NCBI RefSeq assembly: GCF_900112065.1
Contig: NZ_FOKE01000009.1
Span: forward strand, 226,672 to 290,671
Origin: Cohnella sp. OV330
GTDB taxonomy: Bacteria; Bacillota; Bacilli; Paenibacillales; Paenibacillaceae
Reading direction: 5' to 3'
Length of the DNA: 64,000 nucleotides
Both the position numbers and the translations under genes were made by a program. Positions 43,932 through 52,612 of the stretch are shown one piece after another. The notes under the pieces were generated by a model that saw only the letters and a program-made list of their open reading frames with translations, did not search any database and was not told the origin of the DNA. Every line of letters begins with the position of its first letter. The first letter of the stretch is position 1.

Positions 43932-45011
43932 ATGCGGACGGTCGTTTTTCGAGCGGATGCTTCCGTAGCGTCAGGAACAGGGCACGTTATGCGATGTCTG
44001 GCCTTGGCAGACGAATTGGCTTCTGCAGGATGGAGTGCGCTATTTATCTGCAGACGGCTCGAAGGCCACATCGGCGGTTATATCCAGGCGCGCGGCCACG
44101 AGCTTGCCTGGCTTGATTGCGACACGGCGCTAAAGCGGGAAGTGTCGGGCGCTATCGCGGACGACGCCGCAAGGACATCTCGAATTATACGGGACCTCGG
44201 CAAGCCACCAGCGCTGCTCGTCACCGATCATTATGCGATCGACGCAAAGTGGGAGAGTCTTTTGCGACATGACGTGGTTAAAATAATGGCCATTGACGAC
44301 CTTGCTGACCGCTTCCATGACGCAGACTTGCTTTTGGACCAGAATTGGTTGGACGAGACGCTGGATCCGTACCGCGACCTTGTTCCCGCTCATTGCTTGA
44401 CGCTGTTAGGGCCCAAGTATCTGCTATTGCGCCGGAATTTTTACGAGGCCAGACAAACATTGCGCCCAAGGGATGGCATTATACGCCGAGTATTGATTTT
44501 CTTCGGAGGAAGCGATCCGACGCAGGAGACTGAAAAGGCGTTGGAAGCATGGTCTTCGTTCAGGCATGACCTGGAGGCCGATGTCGTCGTCGGCGGAGCT
44601 AATCCTCGAGGTTCCCGGGTTGCCGAACTGGTCTCCGAGCTAAAAGGCGTGAGAATGCATGTGCAAACCGATAATATGGCTGCGTTAATCGCCTCGGCGG
44701 ATTATGGGTTAGGCGCCGGCGGCGTGGCGTTATGGGAGCGATGCTATCTTGGCTTGCCTTCGTCCGTGACTGTCGTGGCAGAAAACCAAACGTATAGCAC
44801 TTCTGAAGCCGATCGTTTAGGGGCGGTGCACAGCATCGGATGGCACGCATTCGTTACTTCTTCGCATTACCGGGCAGTTCTTGAGGAAGCTATGTCGAAG
44901 CCCGGACGGTTGACTGCTATGAGTCTGAAGGGAATGCAGCTGACGGACAGCCGCCAAGAGAAAACGAGAAGCTTAGTTGCGAGCGAGGTTCTTGCGGTAA
45001 TCGAACGATAA
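43932..45011 (+). CDS. pseG: UDP-2,4-diacetamido-2,4,6-trideoxy-beta-L-altropyranose hydrolase
   Basis: A 359-residue GT-B-fold hydrolase that removes UDP from the pseudaminic acid precursor. ATG at 43932 is 5 bases after the pseF stop; an earlier ATG at 43896 overlaps pseF. VFRADASVASGTGHVMRCLA contains the GxGH catalytic His; LVTDHYAID, DLLLDQNWLDE, LLLRRNFYEAR, IFFGGSDPT and GAGGVALWERCYLGLPS are typical. The C-terminus does not contain a fused PseH acetyltransferase. Confidence 0.9.
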   Translation: MRTVVFRADASVASGTGHVMRCLALADELASAGWSALFICRRLEGHIGGYIQARGHELAWLDCDTALKREVSGAIADDAARTSRIIRDLGKPPALLVTDHYAIDAKWESLLRHDVVKIMAIDDLADRFHDADLLLDQNWLDETLDPYRDLVPAHCLTLLGPKYLLLRRNFYEARQTLRPRDGIIRRVLIFFGGSDPTQETEKALEAWSSFRHDLEADVVVGGANPRGSRVAELVSELKGVRMHVQTDNMAALIASADYGLGAGGVALWERCYLGLPSSVTVVAENQTYSTSEADRLGAVHSIGWHAFVTSSHYRAVLEEAMSKPGRLTAMSLKGMQLTDSRQEKTRSLVASEVLAVIER

Positions 45012-45029
45012 CGGAAGGAGATTAACGAT

Positions 45030-45980
45030 ATGATGAAGGTACTGCTGACGGGAGGCGCCGGATTTATCGGCCGATGGGTAGGTAAGCGGCTGTTGGAAGA
45101 CGGACATTCCGTTTGGATTGTTGACAATTTGTCTAACGGCCGAAAGGAGAACCTCGACGAGTTTCGGCAGCATGAAGGGCTGAAGGCGTTTATTGAAGGC
45201 TCTATTCTAGATGAAGCGCTGCTTTCCACCCTTTTTGAAGAGGTGAAATTCGATGTCTGTTACCATCTCGGCGCCTCGATTAACGTTCAGGATTCGATCG
45301 ATGACCCACGAACCACCTTTGAAAACGATACGGTTGGGACGTTTCATATTCTAGAACAATGCCGCAAGCATCAAGTCAAGGTCGTGTTCATGAGTACTTG
45401 CATGGTATACGATCGTTGTACGGACCAAACCGGGATCAATGAACTGCATCCGACCAAACCGGCTTCGCCTTACGCCGGCGCCAAGATCGGAGCGGAGAAC
45501 TTAGTGCTCTCGTATTACTTCGCTTATGGCCTTCCTACCGTTGTCGTACGTCCGTTCAATACATATGGTCCCTATCAAAAGACCGGGGGCGAGGGCGGCG
45601 TAGTTGCGATTTTCCTTAAAAACAAGTTGGCAGGAAAGCCGCTTAGCATATATGGAGACGGCACACAGACCCGGGATCTGCTTTACGTGGAAGATTGCGC
45701 GAAGTTTGTCGTAGAAACGGGGTATTCGGACGCGGCGAACGGTCACGTCATTAACGCTGGCTTGGGGCGGGACATCTCCATTAATGACCTGGCGATGCTG
45801 ATCGTAAACAATGAATCTCAAATTCGACACGTCGAACACATCCATCCCCAAAGCGAGATTCAAAAGCTTCTTTGCAATTCGGAAAAAGCGCATAAGTTAA
45901 TCGGATGGAGCCCGGCTGTCTCGCTGGAAGAAGGGATTCGCCGTACCGAGGACTGGATTCGTTCGACCAATCTGATCTAA
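45030..45980 (+). CDS. NAD-dependent nucleotide-sugar epimerase/4,6-dehydratase (LegB-like)
   Basis: A 316-residue extended short-chain dehydrogenase; AAGGAG 9 bases before ATG 45030. VLLTGGAGFIGRWVGKRLLE is the NAD motif. The active-site region is FMSTCMVYDRC and ASPYAGAKIGAENL (Tyr-x-x-x-Lys), followed by VVVRPFNTYGPYQ. It is more like LegB or dTDP-glucose-dehydratase-type enzymes than like the PseB encoded at 18579. It may therefore feed the second (legionaminic-type) cassette even though it sits between pseG and pseC; a plain 4-epimerase is also possible. Confidence 0.8.
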   Translation: MMKVLLTGGAGFIGRWVGKRLLEDGHSVWIVDNLSNGRKENLDEFRQHEGLKAFIEGSILDEALLSTLFEEVKFDVCYHLGASINVQDSIDDPRTTFENDTVGTFHILEQCRKHQVKVVFMSTCMVYDRCTDQTGINELHPTKPASPYAGAKIGAENLVLSYYFAYGLPTVVVRPFNTYGPYQKTGGEGGVVAIFLKNKLAGKPLSIYGDGTQTRDLLYVEDCAKFVVETGYSDAANGHVINAGLGRDISINDLAMLIVNNESQIRHVEHIHPQSEIQKLLCNSEKAHKLIGWSPAVSLEEGIRRTEDWIRSTNLI

Positions 45981-45994
45981 AGAAGGCGGTTAGC

Positions 45995-47146
45995 ATGCTA
46001 GAGAAGAGAGCGGACATGCTTCCTTACGGAAGCCAGTGGATCGATGAAGATGATATCGAAGCCGTCGTGAAGGTGCTCAAAAGCGATTTTATAACGCAAG
46101 GTCCGGCCATTGCGGACTTCGAAAATGCAGTCGCCGCCTACGTCGGCGCCCGGTATGCCGTAGCGTTCTGCAATGGGACCGCGGCTCTTCATGCAGCCTG
46201 CTATGCGGCGGGCATTGGGCCCGGCGACGAGGTCGTCACGACTCCGATTACCTTCCTCGCCAGCAGCAATTGCGCGTTATATATGGGCGCTAAGGTCGTC
46301 TTTGCCGATATCGATCCGCATACTTACAATATTGACCCCGATGAGATCGAAACTGCGATTACGGATCGTACGAAAGCTATTATTGCAGTCGATTTAACCG
46401 GTCAGCCTGCGGAGATGGATCGCATCCTGATGTTGGCCAAAGACCGTGGAATCGCGGTCATCCATGATGCGGCACATTCTCTCGGAGCGAGCTACGGCGG
46501 GAGCAAGGTAGGCACTTTTGGAGACATGACCATGTTCAGCTTTCACCCCGTGAAGCATGTGACAACCGGCGAAGGCGGCGTGATCGTCACGGACGACGAG
46601 CGATTAAAGACGGCGTTGCAAATGTTTAGGAATCATGGCATGACGCGAGATTCGAATCTCTTGACGCGCAATGGCGAGCCTTGGTATTACGAAATGCAAG
46701 CGTTGGGGTATAACTACCGCATGACCGATATGCAGGCCGCGCTTGGCCTCTCCCAGTTGTCTAAGTTGGACGGATTCGTACGCCGCCGTCGCGAGATCGC
46801 GGCTCGCTATAACGCCGCCTTCGAAGAAATGGCGGACGTCGTCTTGCCAAGACAGCATCCGTTGGCGGAATCCAGTTGGCATCTATACGTCATTCGCGTA
46901 AACGACCGGAACGCGGTCTTCGCTCGACTACGCGACTTGAATATCGGCGTGAACGTGCACTACATTCCGATTTACAAGCAACCGTATTACCGTGGCCTTG
47001 GTTATCGGGACGATCAATGTCCGAGAGCTGAGCATTATTACGAGACGGCGATAACGCTTCCGTTGTTCCCCAAGATGTCTGATGGGGACGTGGAGGATGT
47101 TATAAAAGCAGTACAGTTTGCGGTTAACTTTAATTCAACAGACTGA
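45995..47146 (+). CDS. pseC: UDP-4-keto-6-deoxy-sugar aminotransferase (PseC type)
   Basis: A 383-residue PLP enzyme; ATG at 45995 with AAGGCGG upstream. MLPYGSQWIDEDDIEAVVKV, TQGPAIADFENAVAAYVGA, VAFCNGTAALHAACYAAGIG, TPITFLASSNCALYMGA, and FSFHPVKHVTTGEGGVI with the PLP lysine are all close to PseC. GVNVHYIPIYKQPYY is another PseC/SpsC marker. It adds the 4-amino group in pseudaminic acid synthesis. Last gene of the island. Confidence 0.92.
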   Translation: MLEKRADMLPYGSQWIDEDDIEAVVKVLKSDFITQGPAIADFENAVAAYVGARYAVAFCNGTAALHAACYAAGIGPGDEVVTTPITFLASSNCALYMGAKVVFADIDPHTYNIDPDEIETAITDRTKAIIAVDLTGQPAEMDRILMLAKDRGIAVIHDAAHSLGASYGGSKVGTFGDMTMFSFHPVKHVTTGEGGVIVTDDERLKTALQMFRNHGMTRDSNLLTRNGEPWYYEMQALGYNYRMTDMQAALGLSQLSKLDGFVRRRREIAARYNAAFEEMADVVLPRQHPLAESSWHLYVIRVNDRNAVFARLRDLNIGVNVHYIPIYKQPYYRGLGYRDDQCPRAEHYYETAITLPLFPKMSDGDVEDVIKAVQFAVNFNSTD

Positions 47147-47282
47147 TTTTCGAAATTTTGTCCACAGAAAAAGTTAGCCGGTCGGCTTGCGCCCAAAAAG
47201 CGTTCATAACAGAATGGATTATCGAATGCATGAAAAAGAAATGAATAAGCATGAAATTAAGTAATCGCTTTCAAAACCCCCA

Positions 47283-47312
47283 TTGACACAAAACTTTCCA
47301 TGATGGTATATT
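47283..47312 (+). promoter_or_regulatory. Sigma-A promoter of the cold-shock gene
   Basis: TTGACA (47283-47288), 18-base spacer, TATATT (47307-47312). It gives a leader of about 50 bases before the csp start. The remainder of 47147-47282 shows nothing I can name. Confidence 0.75.
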
Positions 47313-47371
47313 CGGGGAGAGGGCCAGGCCAAATCGCCTATGTCAATCGAATTGATGATGAAGGGAATGTT

Positions 47372-47575
47372 ATGTACATGCAAGGTAAAGTGAAATGGTT
47401 CAACGCAGAGAAAGGTTACGGCTTCATCGAAGCTGAGCAAGGCGGCGACGTATTCGTTCACTTCTCCGCAATCCAAATGGACGGCTATAAGGCGCTCGAA
47501 GAAGGCCAGCCGGTCGAATTTGACATCGTACAAGGCGCTAGAGGCCCGCAAGCGGCAAACGTTATCAAAATCTAA
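47372..47575 (+). CDS. Cold-shock-domain RNA chaperone
   Basis: A 67-residue protein (65 if ATG 47378 is used; AAGGGA at 47361-47366 allows either). It is a single cold-shock domain: GKVKWFNAEKGYGFIE contains RNP1 (KGYGFIE) and DVFVHFSAI is RNP2. These proteins bind single-stranded RNA and DNA. A longer open frame extends upstream over the promoter and is not coding. Confidence 0.95.
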   Translation: MYMQGKVKWFNAEKGYGFIEAEQGGDVFVHFSAIQMDGYKALEEGQPVEFDIVQGARGPQAANVIKI

Positions 47576-47644
47576 TTCTAGGCGCTTTCGAGCACCTGCC
47601 TATAGAAAAAGCAATGGTCCTATTTACGATTTAAGGCCACCCCG

Positions 47645-47667
47645 CCTCGGAGAGATCCGAGGTTTTT
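47645..47667 (+). terminator. Intrinsic terminator of the cold-shock gene
   Basis: Perfect 7-bp stem CCTCGGA / TCCGAGG, loop GAGA, five T. Confidence 0.9.
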
Positions 47668-47737
47668 CTCTGTTTTACAGCGTTTTCACGATTGTTTTCA
47701 AAGTTAACAGAAAATTCGAAAGAATCTGCATATTGCT

Positions 47738-47766
47738 TTGAATTCAACGGCGCGGGTATGTTAAAA
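47738..47766 (+). promoter_or_regulatory. Possible promoter of hpf
   Basis: TTGAAT (47738-47743), 17-base spacer, TTAAAA (47761-47766). The -10 is weak. It lies just before the hpf ribosome binding site. Confidence 0.4.
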
Positions 47767-47793
47767 TGAAGTCAGCAAAGGAGGATGCAGCAT

Positions 47794-48360
47794 ATGAAAT
47801 ATAATATTCGTGGTCAGCGCATGGAAGTCACACCGGCTCTTCGGGATTACGTCGAGAAGAAGCTTGCCAGGCTGGAACGGTATTTTGAAGCGCCTCCCCA
47901 AACCGACGGCAACGTGACGCTTAGCGTGACGAAGGGCAGCAATGCCGTCGAGGTCACCCTTCCGCTCCAAGGGTTGCTGCTCCGGGCAGAAGAAAAAAGC
48001 AACGACATGTACGCGTCGATCGACTTGGTCGTCGACAAACTTGAACGCCAAATTCGCAAACACAAAACGAAAGTGAATCGCAAGATTCGTCAGACTGCGG
48101 GAGCAAAAGGCGTCTTCAAGGAAGAGAACGCAAGCTCCAACGCGACGGCGACGCTCGTGCGCGAAGATGAGGACGAAAAGTTCGAAGTGGTACGCACGAA
48201 GCGCTTCTTATCTCCGCCGATGGCCATTGAAGATGCGATACTCGAGATGAACCTGATCGGCCATAATTTCTTCGTCTTCGCGAACGCGGAGACCAAGGAG
48301 ACGAACGTCGTGTATCGCAGGGACGACGGTACTTATGGCTTGATTGAATCGGCTGTCTGA
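47794..48360 (+). CDS. hpf: Long-form ribosome hibernation-promoting factor
   Basis: A 188-residue protein; ATG at 47794 follows AAAGGAGG with 9 bases of spacing (an ATG at 47785 is inside that site). The N-terminal S30AE domain is MKYNIRGQRMEVTPALRDYV and NDMYASIDLVVDKLERQIRK. The C-terminal dimerisation domain is VVRTKRFLSPPMAIEDAILE, HNFFVFANAETKETNVVYRR (both in full 20 residues). Long HPF dimerises 70S ribosomes into inactive 100S particles in stationary phase. Position before secA matches Bacillus (yvyD). Confidence 0.95.
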   Translation: MKYNIRGQRMEVTPALRDYVEKKLARLERYFEAPPQTDGNVTLSVTKGSNAVEVTLPLQGLLLRAEEKSNDMYASIDLVVDKLERQIRKHKTKVNRKIRQTAGAKGVFKEENASSNATATLVREDEDEKFEVVRTKRFLSPPMAIEDAILEMNLIGHNFFVFANAETKETNVVYRRDDGTYGLIESAV

Positions 48361-48393
48361 CTCTCTTAAAACATAATTTTAAATCAAAAACCC

Positions 48394-48428
48394 AGCCCTC
48401 TTATCCGATATACGGAGAGAGGGCTTTT
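48394..48428 (+). terminator. Probable terminator of hpf
   Basis: AGCCCTCT (48394-48401) pairs with AGAGGGCT (48418-48425), followed by a short run of T. Confidence 0.65.
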
Positions 48429-48469
48429 AGATAGGCGGCCCTACTGCAGGGAAGGCGGGGCGGCGTCAT

Positions 48470-49834
48470 TTGAAGGTTCAATATCTTAAAAGCGCTTCGG
48501 TGCTCGTGGAGCATGAAGGCGTTCGCGTATTATGCGATCCGTGGCTGACGGATGGCATCTATTATGGCAGTTGGTATCACTACCCCCCGCTAGAGATAAC
48601 GCCCGAAGATTTTTCGGACGTAGATTATATTTATATCTCTCACGTGCATCCCGATCACTTGGACCCGGAGACGCTTCGCCGATTGCCCGACCATATTCCG
48701 GTACTGATCGCCAATTACAAGGACCGTTTTGTACATAGAATTCTAAAACAGTGCGGCTTCGAGCAAATTATCGAGCTGCAGGGTCATCGCCCGTATCGTT
48801 TAGCCGACGACTTCTTTATTGAAGTGCTCGGGGCAGACTTCTGCGATCCGGCGCTATGCGGACATTCTTTTGCGTGCCAGCCCGAACCGGACAGGATCAC
48901 GTACGCGCTTGATACGCTAGCGATTTTCCATGGAGGCGGGAAAGTCGTCGTCAATACGAATGATTGTCCGTATGGATTGACGGTATCGGCCTGCAAATAC
49001 ATGGTGGATCATTACGGAAAGGTGGATTTTTTGCTCGTCGGTTATGCCGGGGCGGGACCTTATCCGCAATGCTTTGAACATCAGGATGAAGAAGCGCTTA
49101 TGCTAAAAGGAGAGCAGAAGAAGCGCCAATTCATTCGACAATGCTCGGACTATCTTGAGGCGCTGCGTCCGGATTATTTTCTGCCATTTGCGGGGCAGTA
49201 TACGCTGGGCGGCAGGTTGTGGCATTTAAATCGCTTCAGGGGCGTACCCGAGCTTGAGGATTTAGAACTATTGTTCGCTTCTGAGCGAAGCGCGCGAGGG
49301 ATTGCGTCCGAAATGGTGCTGTTAAACTCCGGGGAATGGTTCGATTTGAAGGAAGGTATTGCTTCCTCTCCTTACCGGCCGATTTCAATGACCGACAAGC
49401 TTGCTTACGTTGAAAGAGAGCTAAGCGGCAAAAGTTATATTTACGAGTCGGATACTCCGTGTACGAGCGATGAGTTGCTATTAAAACTCCAGGAAGCGCA
49501 ACGTCATATGATCGGACAAATGGCTACGCGCGGAATCCGTCCAAGGCTGCACGATTGGAACGTGTATATGGACGTCGGCGACGAGGAGGGAATTTTCCAC
49601 GTGCCATTAACTGAAGGAGAAGTTTCTCGTATTCCAATTCGAGATATCGTGGAGCCGTGCCTGGCGGTGCAACTGGATGCCAAGCTGCTAAAACGAATGC
49701 TTGAACGGAAGGCACACTGGAATAACGCGGAAATCGGATCTCATCTGCGTTTCAAGCGCGCGCCGGACGTTTTTGACAGGCCTTTGTTTACCGCGTTGTG
49801 CTATCTCCATCTTCCTTCATCCATCAAAGGTTGA
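48470..49834 (+). CDS. Metallo-beta-lactamase-fold protein, UlaG/CMAH-like
   Basis: A 454-residue protein; TTG at 48470 with GGAAGGCGGGG upstream. The N-terminal 220 residues form a metallo-hydrolase fold: VLVEHEGVRVLCDPWLTDG, YIYISHVHPDHLDPETLRRL (HxHxDH metal motif), and further metal ligands near VVVNTNDCPYG. The C-terminal half (residues 250-450) is family-specific and unknown to me. The overall layout recalls the hydrolase part of CMP-N-acetylneuraminate hydroxylase-like proteins but has no Rieske cluster. It sits between hpf and secA, which are usually adjacent in Bacillus, so it may be an insertion linked to the nearby nonulosonate genes. Function open. Confidence 0.72.
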   Translation: MKVQYLKSASVLVEHEGVRVLCDPWLTDGIYYGSWYHYPPLEITPEDFSDVDYIYISHVHPDHLDPETLRRLPDHIPVLIANYKDRFVHRILKQCGFEQIIELQGHRPYRLADDFFIEVLGADFCDPALCGHSFACQPEPDRITYALDTLAIFHGGGKVVVNTNDCPYGLTVSACKYMVDHYGKVDFLLVGYAGAGPYPQCFEHQDEEALMLKGEQKKRQFIRQCSDYLEALRPDYFLPFAGQYTLGGRLWHLNRFRGVPELEDLELLFASERSARGIASEMVLLNSGEWFDLKEGIASSPYRPISMTDKLAYVERELSGKSYIYESDTPCTSDELLLKLQEAQRHMIGQMATRGIRPRLHDWNVYMDVGDEEGIFHVPLTEGEVSRIPIRDIVEPCLAVQLDAKLLKRMLERKAHWNNAEIGSHLRFKRAPDVFDRPLFTALCYLHLPSSIKG

Positions 49835-49850
49835 GCAAACGGCGCTTTTC

Positions 49851-49879
49851 TTGCCCCCCTCCCGCTTAACTGCTAAAAT
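49851..49879 (+). promoter_or_regulatory. Sigma-A-type promoter of secA
   Basis: TTGCCC (49851-49856), 17-base spacer, TAAAAT (49874-49879), about 40 bases before the secA start. Confidence 0.6.
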
Positions 49880-49920
49880 AAATAGATACGGTCATCCCGC
49901 ATAAGGGGAAGGGGTATCAT

Positions 49921-52437
49921 ATGCTCGGAATAGTGAAGAAGATATTCGGAGACGCCAACGAGCGCGAAGTGAAGCGACTGTCCAAGACGGTCGACGAGAT
50001 CAACGAGCTGGAGTCTTCTATTAAAGGGCTGAGCGACGAACAGCTTCGTGCCAAGACGGACGAGTTCCGCGAGCGCCTGAATAAAGAAAATTTTGAACTG
50101 GACGATATTCTGCCGGAGGCGTTCGCGGTCGTACGCGAGGCCGCGGTGCGGGTGTTGAAGCAGCGCCACTACGACGTCCAGCTGATGGGCGGCATGGTGC
50201 TGCACAGCGGCAAGATCGCCGAGATGAAGACAGGCGAAGGCAAGACGCTCGTCGGCACGCTCGCTGTCTATCTGAACGCGCTCGCCGGCAAGGGCGTGCA
50301 CGTCGTCACGGTGAACGATTACCTTGCGCAACGGGACAGCCAATTGATGGGACAGGTTTACAATTTTCTGGGAATGACGGTCGGCTGCAACCTGCACGGT
50401 CTTTCCCATGAGGAAAAGCAAGCCGCTTACGCTTGCGACATCACGTACGGCACGAACAACGAGTTCGGCTTCGACTATCTTCGCGACAACATGGTGCTGT
50501 ACAAGGAGCAGATGGTTCAACGTCCGCTCTATTACGCCATCATCGACGAAGTCGACTCTATCCTGATCGACGAGGCGCGCACGCCGCTGATCATCTCCGG
50601 CCAAGCGCAGAAGTCGACGCAGATGTACTATCAAGCGGATCGCGTGGCGAGCCGTCTGTCCGAGACCGAGGACTTCACGATCGACGTGAAAATGCGGAGC
50701 ATCGCGCTGACGGAAGCCGGCGTGACGAAGGTGGAGCAGGCGTTCGATATCGAGAACCTGTTCGCGCACGAGCACGTGCTGATTAACCACCACGTGAACC
50801 AGGCGCTGCGCGCGCGCTTTATTATGAAGCGCGACGTCGACTACGTCGTGCAGGACGAGGAAGTCGTCATCGTCGACGAGTTCACGGGCCGCTTGATGGC
50901 GGGCCGTCGTTATAGCGACGGGCTGCACCAGGCGATCGAGGCGAAGGAAGGCTTGGACGTCCAGAACGAGAGCATGACGCTGGCGACGATCACGTTCCAG
51001 AACTACTTCCGGATGTACCGCAAGCTGGCCGGCATGACCGGTACGGCGAAGACGGAGGAAGAGGAGTTCAAGCGGATTTACGGCCTCGAGGTCGTGCAGA
51101 TCCCGACGAATCGCACCAATATCCGCAAGGACGTTCCGGATGTCGTCTACAAGACGGAGAACAGCAAGTTCCGCGCCGTCGTCGAGGAGATCGTGAAGCG
51201 TCACCAGACCGGCCAACCGGTACTGGTCGGTACGGTATCGATCGAGAACTCGGAGCGCGTGTCGGAAATGCTTAAGAAGAAGGGCATCAAGCACCAGGTG
51301 CTGAACGCGAAGTATCACGCCGAGGAAGCGGAGATTATCTCGAGCGCGGGCCAGCGCGGCACGGTCACGATCGCGACCAACATGGCCGGCCGCGGTACGG
51401 ACATCCTGCTCGGCGATGGCGTGCCGGACATTGGCGGCCTTCATATCATCGGCACCGAGCGGCATGAGAGCCGCCGGATCGACAATCAGCTCCGCGGCCG
51501 CGCAGGCCGTCAGGGCGACCCGGGTTCCTCGCAGTTCTACCTGTCGATGGAGGACGAGCTCATGCGCCGCTTCGGCGCGGACAATATCATGGGCATGATG
51601 GAGCGTCTGGGCTTCGACGAGGACTCCCCGATCGAGAGCCGTCTCATCACCCGCGCGATCGAGTCGGCGCAGAAGCGCGTCGAAGGCAGCAACTTCGACG
51701 CCCGCCGCGTCGTCCTGCAGTACGACGACGTCATCAACCTGCAGCGGGAGAAGATCTATGGCGATCGTCGCCAGATCCTCGGCTCGGAGAAGATTCGCGA
51801 CGTCGTTATGCCGATGATCAAGTCGGTCGTCGAGCGCGCGGTAGACAAGCACTGCCCGGGCGACGATGTGCCGGAGGATTGGGATCTCGAGGGTCTCGCA
51901 GGCTACGCGCACGCCAACTTCCTGCCGGAAGATCGCGTGAACAAGGACGACCTGTGGGGCAAGGAAAAGGAAGAGATCGTCGAACTCCTCATGGCGCGCA
52001 TCGAGCAGCTGTACGGCGAGCGCGAAGAGATGATCGGCGAAGAGACGATGCGCGAGTTCGAGAAGGTCGTCGTTCTCCGCGCGGTAGACAGCAAGTGGAT
52101 GGACCATATCGACGCGATGGACCAGCTGCGTCAAGGTATCCACCTGCGCGCCTACGGCGGCAACGATCCGCTTCGCGAGTATCAGTTCGAAGGCCACAAT
52201 ATGTTCCTGTCCATGATCGAGCGGATCGAGGAAGAAGTGACGCTCTACATCATGAAGGCGCAGGTCGAGAGCAACGTGAAGCGCGAAGCCGTCGCCGAAG
52301 GCCAAGCCGTCGATACCAAGGCCGAAGCCGGACCGAAGCGTCCTGCCCGTTCGCCGGAGCAGCGCGTCGGCCGGAACGACCCTTGCCCTTGCGGCAGCGG
52401 CAAGAAATACAAAATGTGCCACGGTCGCATAGACTGA
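49921..52437 (+). CDS. secA: SecA, preprotein translocase ATPase
   Basis: An 838-residue motor that pushes unfolded preproteins through SecYEG. ATG at 49921 follows GGGGAAGGGG. Motifs in order: MKTGEGKTLVGTLAVYLNAL (Walker A), TYGTNNEFGFDYLRDNM, IIDEVDSILIDEARTPLII (Walker B), GMTGTAKTEEEEF, ATNMAGRGTDILLG, QLRGRAGRQGDPGSSQFYLS, and the C-terminal zinc motif NDPCPCGSGKKYKMCHG. Length matches Bacillus SecA (841). Strongly GC-rich third codon positions create long antisense open frames that are not genes. Confidence 0.98.
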   Translation: MLGIVKKIFGDANEREVKRLSKTVDEINELESSIKGLSDEQLRAKTDEFRERLNKENFELDDILPEAFAVVREAAVRVLKQRHYDVQLMGGMVLHSGKIAEMKTGEGKTLVGTLAVYLNALAGKGVHVVTVNDYLAQRDSQLMGQVYNFLGMTVGCNLHGLSHEEKQAAYACDITYGTNNEFGFDYLRDNMVLYKEQMVQRPLYYAIIDEVDSILIDEARTPLIISGQAQKSTQMYYQADRVASRLSETEDFTIDVKMRSIALTEAGVTKVEQAFDIENLFAHEHVLINHHVNQALRARFIMKRDVDYVVQDEEVVIVDEFTGRLMAGRRYSDGLHQAIEAKEGLDVQNESMTLATITFQNYFRMYRKLAGMTGTAKTEEEEFKRIYGLEVVQIPTNRTNIRKDVPDVVYKTENSKFRAVVEEIVKRHQTGQPVLVGTVSIENSERVSEMLKKKGIKHQVLNAKYHAEEAEIISSAGQRGTVTIATNMAGRGTDILLGDGVPDIGGLHIIGTERHESRRIDNQLRGRAGRQGDPGSSQFYLSMEDELMRRFGADNIMGMMERLGFDEDSPIESRLITRAIESAQKRVEGSNFDARRVVLQYDDVINLQREKIYGDRRQILGSEKIRDVVMPMIKSVVERAVDKHCPGDDVPEDWDLEGLAGYAHANFLPEDRVNKDDLWGKEKEEIVELLMARIEQLYGEREEMIGEETMREFEKVVVLRAVDSKWMDHIDAMDQLRQGIHLRAYGGNDPLREYQFEGHNMFLSMIERIEEEVTLYIMKAQVESNVKREAVAEGQAVDTKAEAGPKRPARSPEQRVGRNDPCPCGSGKKYKMCHGRID

Positions 52438-52450
52438 TCGAAGGCACGGG

Positions 52451-52501
52451 AGCGGTGCTCCGCCGGGCGGCCTAACCGGGCCGCGTCCGGTGAGCATCGC
52501 T
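52451..52501 (+). terminator. Hairpin after secA, possible terminator
   Basis: AGCGGTGCTC (52451-52460) pairs with GAGCATCGCT (52492-52501), with a second GC-rich hairpin inside. Only a poor T-tail follows, so attenuation or processing is as likely as full termination. Confidence 0.4.
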
Positions 52502-52612
52502 CTTGCATGTCGGGAGATCGGCTGCGATTGTTGAACTTACAGGGACAGCGAAGATACAGAAAGCAACTTCGGACCGCAAGCCGGGCCGCATTCTACGATG
52601 AGGTGATTTTAA

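Larger units (their letters stand above)
16300..47146 (+). other. Flagellin/surface glycosylation island
   Basis: About 31 kb of sugar-modification genes, all on one strand and mostly overlapping or closely spaced, lie between fliT and the csp-hpf-secA-prfB block. In Bacillus fliT is followed closely by hpf and secA, so the island interrupts a conserved order. No integrase, transposase or flanking repeat was seen. Boundaries are drawn from gene content only. Confidence 0.7.

Noticed and set aside
16300..47146. Integrase, transposase or attachment sites bounding the island
   Set aside because: I looked for these at both ends and inside and saw none; no tRNA gene is adjacent either.
49873..52497. 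Long open frame (874 codons) on the minus strand over secA
   Set aside because: It is the antisense of a perfect SecA gene; GC-rich third positions leave the opposite frame open. The translation has no recognisable domain.
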